Source: an uncultured Oscillospiraceae bacterium (lineage in GTDB: Bacteria > Bacillota > Clostridia > Oscillospirales > Oscillospiraceae). From it: 49,707 nucleotides of DNA. The notes under the pieces are model-generated. The model did no database searches, had not been told where the DNA came from, and was given only the letters and a program-made list of their open reading frames with translations. The stretch is from assembly GCA_947626785.1 (NCBI GenBank), contig CANQTO010000018.1, positions 1-49,707 on the forward strand, given 5' to 3'. Below, piece after piece: positions 49,119-49,707 of this stretch (positions are counted from its first letter, which is position 1; the number at the start of each line of letters is the position of its first letter). Position numbers and translations under genes: made by a program.

Positions 49119-49707
49119 TCCGCCCCATCGCCCATATGCGCAGCGACTTTCCGGAGAAATTCGGCATCCCCCGGCAGGCGGGGATCGTGGAGGAGCTGGA
49201 GAGCCTCATCGTTTTTGAGCCCCCCTACCGGGACCCGGAGGCCCTGCGGGGGATCGGGGATTTCAGCTATCTCTGGCTCATCTGGCAGTTCTCCAAGGCC
49301 CTGCGGGAGGACTGGTCGCCCACCGTGCGCCCGCCCCGGCTGGGCGGGAATACCCGGGTGGGCGTCTTCGCCAGCCGCTCCCCCTTCCGGCCCAACGGCC
49401 TGGGCCTGTCCTGCGTGCGGCTGCTGGAGCTGCGGCGGGACCGGGAGCTGGGTCCGGTGCTCCGGGTGGCGGGGGCCGACCTGATGGACGGCACTCCCAT
49501 TTTCGACATCAAACCCTATCTGCCCTACGCCGACAGCCGCCCGGACGCCCGCTCCGGCTTCGCCCCGGACGCCGGGGCCCGTCTGGAGGTCCGGTTCGCC
49601 CCCGGCCAGGCGGAGAAGCTGCCGCCGGAGAAGCTGGCCGCCCTGACCGGCGTTTTGGCCAACGACCCCCGGCCCCGGTATCAGGAGGACCCGGCGCGGA
49701 TCTACGG
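49103..49707 (+). CDS. trmO: tRNA (N6-threonylcarbamoyladenosine-37-N6)-methyltransferase TrmO, 3' end outside window
   Basis: A partial gene of 201 codons so far. The product belongs to the TsaA/TrmO/VirR family, which methylates t6A37 of tRNA-Thr to m6t6A. Seen: FVIRPIAHMRSDFPEKFGIPRQ at the start (split by HMRS), the core RLGGNTRVGVFASRSPFRPN, GLGLS, and the diagnostic DGTPIFDIKPYLPYAD. The start is taken as GTG at 49103 because GGGGGA lies 7 nt upstream; it overlaps the CPBP stop by 16 nt. No stop codon appears before the window end. Together with MiaA and MiaB, this makes three A37-modifying enzymes within 8 kb. Confidence 0.92.
   Translation, partial: MSDFVIRPIAHMRSDFPEKFGIPRQAGIVEELESLIVFEPPYRDPEALRGIGDFSYLWLIWQFSKALREDWSPTVRPPRLGGNTRVGVFASRSPFRPNGLGLSCVRLLELRRDRELGPVLRVAGADLMDGTPIFDIKPYLPYADSRPDARSGFAPDAGARLEVRFAPGQAEKLPPEKLAALTGVLANDPRPRYQEDPARIY

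Overview
The window is GC-rich, gene-dense Firmicutes chromosome that best fits an endospore-forming Oscillospiraceae-type anaerobe (Flavonifractor / Lawsonibacter / Oscillibacter-like). Reasons: a clear spoIIR, a CotH-type protein, sepF-divIVA-ileS-lspA order, hfq, GC-biased codons, and many near-consensus sigma-A promoters (TTGACA-N17-TATAAT type). No tRNA, rRNA, CRISPR array, integrase, transposase or prophage gene was found; nearly everything is core or core-like.

Layout. 1-2400: 5' part of typA (minus), then a small plus operon (HD nucleotidase, DUF896 protein, 53-residue membrane microprotein) facing a DegV protein. 2.6-7 kb: HlyIII membrane protein plus Xre regulator, a hairpin-rich repeat block, proS, and a promoter-driven pair of membrane proteins. 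7-11.1 kb (minus): ferritin, ricT, holB, a small membrane protein and a NAGPA-type glycosidase. 11.2-16.4 kb (plus): secreted LTD/CotH protein, PAP2 phosphatase, SPOUT methyltransferase, alanine-dehydrogenase-like protein. 16.4-21.9 kb: a surface Ig-like protein divergent from a GH13 glucosidase-ispE pair, a second hairpin-rich repeat block, then spoIIR. 21.9-30.5 kb: M32 peptidase, tsf, rpsB, HAD phosphatase, birA, mgtE with a long leader, and a CBS/DRTGG manganese pyrophosphatase. 30.6-32.4 kb: M3 lipoprotein peptidase.

32.5-44.2 kb is one long minus-strand run, in transcription order mutL, miaA, hfq, a HlyD-like protein, yggS, sepF, a fold-back element, divIVA, ileS, lspA, rluD and two small proteins. 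It joins mismatch repair and tRNA A37 modification to the cell-division cluster. Divergent from mutL are miaB, mutS, a CPBP protease and trmO, which runs off the end. MiaA, MiaB and TrmO all act on adenosine 37 of tRNAs.

Most interesting non-coding signals: (1) two blocks (3620-3897 and 20985-21263) sharing an architecture: a hairpin-bearing 34-38 nt direct repeat on each side of a ~205 nt interior whose stems look alike in form but differ in sequence; (2) a ~310 bp fold-back element (38516-38837) with terminal inverted repeats and CTCTAA at both ends, sitting where ylmG/ylmH usually lie; (3) a ~185 nt mgtE leader with a 28-codon ORF ending exactly at an 11-bp stem; (4) a 53-residue protein carrying the decarboxylase beta-subunit motif. 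All folding and alignment was done by eye.
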